The notes beneath the pieces were generated by a model that did no database searches, was not told the origin of the DNA, and saw only the letters and a program-made list of their open reading frames with translations. Below, in pieces: positions 58,973 through 64,000 of a stretch of DNA of 64,000 bases. Numbering within the stretch: position 1 is the first letter of the stretch; each line of letters begins with the position of its first letter. The position numbers were made by a program, and so were the translations under genes. Source of the stretch: Neoconidiobolus thromboides FSU 785 (lineage: Eukaryota > Entomophthoromycota > Entomophthoromycetes > Entomophthorales > Neoconidiobolaceae); the NCBI GenBank assembly GCA_025603075.1, contig MU626309.1:1-64000 (forward strand), in the 5' to 3' direction.

Positions 58973-60782
58973 ACTTATTTGTGAATTACTATTTCGATAC
59001 TCAATTAAATAAATTATTAAAATAGGCAATAGCTAATAGATGACTAAAGCTTTAGACATTTTGAAATGTTTTCTATTTAACTATAACAGGATAGCTTTTG
59101 ATTTTACACAGTAGTATCAATTTATAAGTTTTAAGTCATCACAAGTATTCATTAAACTTATAAAATAGTTATTAAGATAATTTACTAGATAGAAAATTAA
59201 CAAAACGGAAATTTATACAATTTGACTTATGTTGTAAACCAATACATGTATCTAAAATTAATCAAATCATACCTTGCATGGTGATAATTATAAAATTCAT
59301 AATTCTACAATTATCACTAATGACACCTAAACCTGAAATTATACATCTACTATAAGAAATAGTAATAGATTTGAGAGTGTCTTTTTTAACTTCTATTTTT
59401 TCCATTTTTTAAGTGCTATTTAAACGGAAAATTTGTTAGTAAAATTTTTAAATACAAAAATATATCCTCATTTATTTAACTAAATATGACTACAGAATAT
59501 TAAAAGAACTTGGTAGATAGAATTATAATTACTTTTGAACATCAAATATGTTTTATTTCTATAATTTTATGTCATTTTATAGATTATTTCAATGATAATA
59601 CAACTCGGAAATATAATCTAAATGTATTTAATATTGAAGCTTGTTTTTATTTTGTTTGACAGTTATAATTTCAAAACCTTGAAACTGGAATTTCCTAGAC
59701 AAAACAAACCATCACAAAAATTTAATAAGTTCAAAAATGGCTATAAAAAACTTCAGAGGCTTTCTAGCATCTCACACATCTCCCATCTATTCTTTATACT
59801 ATACTTGGCGTTATTATAAAACCGATATTCGCTTAATATACAGCATATTGTTTAAATAAAGGCAAGTAGTATAACGTATATTTAAACATAAATAAATAAA
59901 AATTTTCTAATCAATTCGAACAATAATTTGATAAAAAATGCCTACCTAGTTTTTCCGAGATATTTTTCCTAATCTGTCAGATCAGCCAACTTTGCTAAGC
60001 CTGTACTAATCGGATTAAAGCGCTTAGTAAAAGAACTTAATCTTAGCTAATAATTAAAGAATAATTTTTATTGTAATCAAATTTTCATATTACCATTAAA
60101 GAATTGTAATAAAGAAAACTAATTTCAAACAATATAGAAATGAGGTAAAGTGTAAGAAATATATATAATTACCCTCAAGCAGAAAATTCGATCGCTACTC
60201 ATGTTTAGAATATGCTTTAAAAAATCATATTACTCCAAGTGCCCACTCTAAATAAACTCCTCATTTTAAGCCAACATGAAATAATTACAGTATTTCACTA
60301 TTCTATTTCAATGCAACTTTGCGTTTAATTAAATAACCATATTCCTTATTTGCTTCATTAGTAAAGTAATACCAATAAGAGTTGCCCAATTTGAAATTTA
60401 AGCTATTTATTATGAGATTGGGCTTTAAAATTTAATAAACTAATCAAAAAAAAGAATTCTTCTCAATGATCACATTAACAGCCTTAAATTGAAAGGTTAC
60501 TAAATAAAATTCTGTTAAGAATTTTTTTGAAAGTTAAATTGCTTTCAACCCAAAAAAGAATTCTGATAGAACGTTAAATTTCTCATTTTTGAGCCATTTA
60601 TAAATATATTAGAAGTTTAATTGGCTGTTTACTAATCTCCATAAAATGTGGATTCGTTCAACATTCTTTAAAATCTAAATTAAAATTGACCCAAATTTGG
60701 TGAAAACCTAATTTATCATTAGTATAAAGATAAAGAGAAAGGATGTAATAACAAAATAAATATTGATTTTCTTTTGTACGAA
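58973..60782. other. Intergenic region with one foldback repeat
   Basis: About 1.8 kb without a supportable gene. Foldback copy M lies at 59372-59471. A short open frame at 59622-59819 has no recognisable features and looks spurious. The HSF-type gene promoter should be in the last few hundred bases. Confidence 0.6.
59372..59471 (-). repeat. MITE-like foldback repeat, copy M
   Basis: Begins TGAGAGTGTCTTTTTTAAC and ends AATACAAAAATATATCCTCA. It keeps TTAAGTGCTATTTAAACGG. Confidence 0.78.
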
Positions 60783-61628
60783 ATGCCCAAAGCTACTTCA
60801 CAATCCAAAAGCTCACCTTCTGGCACTGATAAAAGGTTTACTCCTATGCTTAAAGACCCCAAACCAGCTGCTAAACCATTTATAAACTTTATCCAAAAAC
60901 TTTATAATATGGTGAATGATCCGGAGATATCTGCTATCTGCTGGAACGAGGATGGTACTGGTGTTAAAATATTAGATACATCCTACTTATGTTCTAATAT
61001 TTTTCCTATTTATTTTAAACATGATTGTTGGGCTAGTTTTACTAGACAGCTTAATTTATATGGTTTCGTTCGTTACAGCCATGGTACCCCTGGCGAACAA
61101 CATTTAATGTATAAACATTCAAATTTCCTAAGAGAGAGACCTGATAAGCTTAAATCTATTCAACGTCGTATTATTAATAGTAATAACATTCATGTTGAAA
61201 ATCCAATTAGAAGTAAGCCTGAATATGGGATTGATACGAATCAAATAGCATCTCTACAAAGCCATATCTCTGAGTTAGATAATAAATGTCGCCATCTTAA
61301 GACCGATATTGGCTATCTTCAAAATGATAACAGGAATTTAAACCAAATCATTGCACATAATCAAAGTACCTTAAGGTATGTAATGGACATTTTATCAAGG
61401 TCTGTTCAAACCACTAATAATCCAAATAATGAATTAAATGTTGCTTTACATGCCTTACAATCCACTTTTAAATACAACAACGGATTAAAAGACGGACAAG
61501 TATGTAATGGATCAAATTCACCGGATAATCTCAGTTCACCAGCAATTGAAACTTTAAATCCTATAGGATCTACTACATCTAAATCCACAAACACTGTTCA
61601 ACTTCCTTCCATTAAGTTTCTTTTGTAA
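60783..61628 (+). CDS. HSF-type DNA-binding transcription factor
   Basis: Predicted regulator with a heat-shock-factor-type winged helix, intronless, 281 residues. The DNA-binding domain covers about residues 30-125: AAKPFINFIQKLYNMV, then ICWNEDGTGVKILD, the recognition helix CWASFTRQLNLYGF, and KHSNFLRERPDKL. A heptad-rich oligomerisation segment at about 155-205 (SLQSHISELDNKCRHLKTDI and on) follows. The C-terminal part is Asn/Ser-rich. It is smaller than classical Hsf1, and no response-regulator receiver (as in Skn7) is present. Sfl1-like or Mga1-like roles are possible but undecided. The ATG at 60783 is chosen because it directly opens the frame. Confidence 0.9.
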   Translation: MPKATSQSKSSPSGTDKRFTPMLKDPKPAAKPFINFIQKLYNMVNDPEISAICWNEDGTGVKILDTSYLCSNIFPIYFKHDCWASFTRQLNLYGFVRYSHGTPGEQHLMYKHSNFLRERPDKLKSIQRRIINSNNIHVENPIRSKPEYGIDTNQIASLQSHISELDNKCRHLKTDIGYLQNDNRNLNQIIAHNQSTLRYVMDILSRSVQTTNNPNNELNVALHALQSTFKYNNGLKDGQVCNGSNSPDNLSSPAIETLNPIGSTTSKSTNTVQLPSIKFLL

Positions 61629-62956
61629 ATTATTAATTTAAAATTTCATGTTAAATAAAATTCGTTTAATTAATATACTAGCTTTTCATTTAATTTGGTG
61701 TAAATTTAAATATTAAATACTATAAATAGTAAAAAATAATGACCTTTACAAAATAATCTTGTCTTATTGAATACAACATATATCAGATATTATAAGAAAT
61801 AAATGTTATACTATAGTATATTAACTTTGGTACTAATTAATATCCTATCAGAGTTTTGTAGAAATAAAAAAATCCTAGTATCTCAATATTAATCCCTTGT
61901 AACATTAAATATACTATCATTAGTTAGCTTCATTCTTTCATTTACACCTTAAATCCCAGATAAAAAGGCACAGCATGATCAAGCTTCAAACACACTATTA
62001 ATTTATATTTACAGTTAAATTAATATCCTACCAAATTTAGTAGATATATGGTTCTTTTAATAGAAGTTAGAATGTTTTTGAGAATCTTGGAGCAAAGGTA
62101 AGAAAGAATTGGAATCCTTTCATTCTTTTTTGGTTGGAATTAAAATTTAGAAAAAGTTAAAATAGTGACTTTGAGATGCTTTTTTGGGCTATTTATAATT
62201 GTTAATTCATAAGAAGTAAAAAATTAAATTATTCACTCCTATTCAAAATAACATGGAGATGTTTTTTTTGGTTTCACTACTTTTTCCATTTTTTCAAGCT
62301 CTATTTGAGCGGAAAAATTGTTAGTAAAATTCTTAAATACAAAAATACATCGCCATAAAATAAAATAAAAAAATAAATACTTTTCAATTTTTAAGATTTA
62401 AGAATATCTTGATATCTTATAAACTATAACTTTAAGAATTTTTTTTAATAAATACAAACAGCATATTAGATTTACTTATAAACAGTATTTGAAAATCAAA
62501 AGCAACTTGAAATAATTTATATTATATGTATGCATAATTTTTTTCAAATTAAAAACAAAACGGGAAGGTCATTTTCTCACTATTTGTCCGTTTTTTATGG
62601 GATATAAAATTTAAGAAAAATATAATAGTTAAATGGTGAACAGAAAAACATTGCGCATAAAATAATATTATATTGTTATGTAATTTCAAAGTAACGTATA
62701 TTAAAAATCACAATTCCTTTTGATCATAATAATATATAGTTACTTCAATAAGCTTGATTATTTAAATATGTGATAAACTTAAACAATTGGAGTAACTAAT
62801 TTAAAGTGCTATTCAATGGATTAAATTTACTAAGAATGCTTGATGCTTTATAGCCCAATTAAATCATCAGAATGAAATGGATAAAATTGAAAGATTTAGT
62901 GTCATTTATATGAAAAATTTCAGTTTTTTTATTTGACTTCCTTTCTCTTTGCAAAT
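61629..62956. other. Intergenic region with one foldback repeat
   Basis: About 1.3 kb of AT-rich DNA between the HSF-type gene and RPB11. Foldback copy N lies at 62252-62356. No reading frame, RNA gene or other repeat is recognised. Confidence 0.6.
62252..62356 (-). repeat. MITE-like foldback repeat, copy N
   Basis: Begins CATGGAGATGTTTTTTTTGG and ends AAAAATACATCGCCAT. It has the consensus GAGCGGAAAAATTGTTAGT block. Confidence 0.8.
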
Positions 62957-64000
62957 ATGAATGCACCTGATCGTTTCGAATCTTTTATTTTACCAGATGG
63001 TGCTAAAAAGTAATTGTTTTTTAAAATAATAAAAGACCAGATAAAACGATACATTCATAATTTCAAAGTCTTATTATATTTCTTTTTAAACTGATATCTA
63101 ATTTTTAGATTGGAGGCTGTAAAAACAATTTCCGGTGTTAAAAACAGCATGATTTTTCGCATAGAGAGGGAAGACCATACCCTTGGAAATATGATAAGGA
63201 CGTAAGTGAGATAAATAAAACCAAGCATATTCTGCTCTTAAATAGTTAAAGGATATTAACCATTGTTTAAAGTGAACTCCACAAAAATCCAAAAGTTATA
63301 TTTTCTGGTTACAAAATTCCTCATCCATTACAGCATCACCTAGAAATATATATCCAAACTCAAGATGGTTATAAACCAGCCACTGCACTAAATGAAGCAT
63401 TAAGCACTTTGATTTCTGATATAGCCAAAATGAGAAGTAATTTCGATGTAAGTTTTACTAACTTCACTAAAAAACATTTTTTTTAAAATTAATTCAAAGA
63501 TGGGATTGGCAGATGTGCGTAGAAGGAAGAGAGAATATAAAGACAAAGATGCTGAATTAGAATCAAAGATTGGAAAAGAAAAACAGGATCGAGCTATACA
63601 ACAAAGACAATTACTTCGTGAATCAAGGGGATTTAATATGAATCCTGACACTAATATTTTTGACGAAAAGTATAGCTTTTCAAATGGTAAGGATATCAGC
63701 CCAATAAGAGGCGAAGCTTCACATAACAATCGAACATCTGGACCCTTTGGTGGCGTAGGAGGTCAAAGTGACGGAATAGGAGGAAATTATCAAGTAGGCT
63801 TTAATGAAGGAAATGAGGGTAACGTTACTACAAGACAAGAACAGCCCTATGGTTCAAATTATGACGGTTTGACAGGTCATATACCACCACTTGGTGGAGC
63901 CTATAGTTCATCTGCAGGAATAGGCCAACATTATGGTGAAAATAATCCAGAAGATGAAGCAGCAACCGATGAAGAAGATTCTTATCCAACCGAAAGTTAT
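62957..64000 (+). CDS. RPB11: RNA polymerase II subunit RPB11, with predicted C-terminal extension (runs off window)
   Basis: Core assembly subunit that dimerises with RPB3. Exons 62957-63009, 63109-63201 and 63273-63447 encode 107 residues: MNAPDRFESF, EREDHTLGNMIRTELHKNP, FSGYKIPHPLQHH, ending SDIAKMRSNFD. This is clear RPB11. Reading through the next intron (63448-63499) would add 12 residues (VSFTNFTKKHFF) and a stop, giving a normal 119-residue protein. Removing it joins in frame to a long open exon (63500 to the window end) with a charged helix (DVRRRKREYKDKDAELESK) and then a Gly/Asn-rich, acidic tail that I do not recognise. Alternatively, ATG 63500 starts a separate gene. The extension's nature is unresolved; the RPB11 core is certain. 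Confidence 0.85.

Noticed and set aside
63400-63729. Minus-strand open frame across RPB11 exon 4
   Set aside because: Antisense to the RPB11 extension exon and to a conserved RPB11 segment; no domain of its own.

Overview
This window is nuclear DNA from an AT-rich eukaryote, almost certainly a fungus. Most genes are split by short introns (about 45-60 bp, GTAAGT/GTAA...AG), intergenic DNA is very AT-rich, and AAT trinucleotide runs occur both as poly-Asn in proteins and inside introns. Fungal or fungus-typical products include a Zn(2)Cys(6) regulator, a vacuolar proteinase A homologue, a Pex30-type DysF peroxin, a GPI-type Cys/Ser-rich surface protein, an HSF-type regulator and the Hym1/Mo25 scaffold. 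HEI10-type and RAD51C-type genes, which budding yeast lacks in this form, together with an IS630/Tc1-like transposase, suggest an early-diverging (non-Dikarya) lineage. The species cannot be named from the window. COX23 and two peroxisomal genes argue against an anaerobic chytrid.

Layout. 1-3.8 kb is gene-poor, with an LTR-like repeat and small foldback repeats. 3.8-8.0 kb holds an MPS1 spindle-checkpoint kinase and a RAD51C-like recombinase. 8.8-12.2 kb holds proteinase A and a convergent Zn2Cys6 factor. 12.6-16.4 kb holds an unusual OB-like/CCCH/methyltransferase protein convergent with a TYSND1-like peroxisomal protease. 17.4-24.4 kb holds a P4-ATPase flippase convergent with an SMPD4-like protein. 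24.6-30.2 kb holds three leftward genes (GRC3 rRNA-processing kinase, COX23, Pex30-type peroxin). 30.9-33.7 kb holds HEI10 convergent with Mo25/Hym1. 34.7-35.4 kb holds the GPI-type protein. 35.4-43.9 kb is a repeat-rich island with three related transposase copies (one nearly intact, two decayed) and several foldback repeats. 43.9-53.4 kb holds malic enzyme, ERB1, a membrane SDR, an AAGAB-like adaptin-binding protein and an ankyrin protein. 55.6-64 kb holds an amidase, a tetraspanin, an HSF-type factor and RPB11 with an unexpected C-terminal extension running off the window.

There is no operon-like logic. Themes recur: chromosome segregation and meiotic recombination (MPS1, RAD51C, HEI10), peroxisome biology (TYSND1, Pex30) and ribosome biogenesis (GRC3, ERB1). 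Housekeeping genes are packed in tight convergent or divergent pairs, separated by gene-poor islands that carry a roughly 100-bp MITE-like foldback family (14 copies recognised). No CRISPR array, rRNA or convincing tRNA was seen. I found no clear new multi-gene system. The best leads are the RPB11 extension governed by one intron, the OB/CCCH/methyltransferase fusion, the Asp-to-Asn change shared by both readable transposase copies, and the foldback family.
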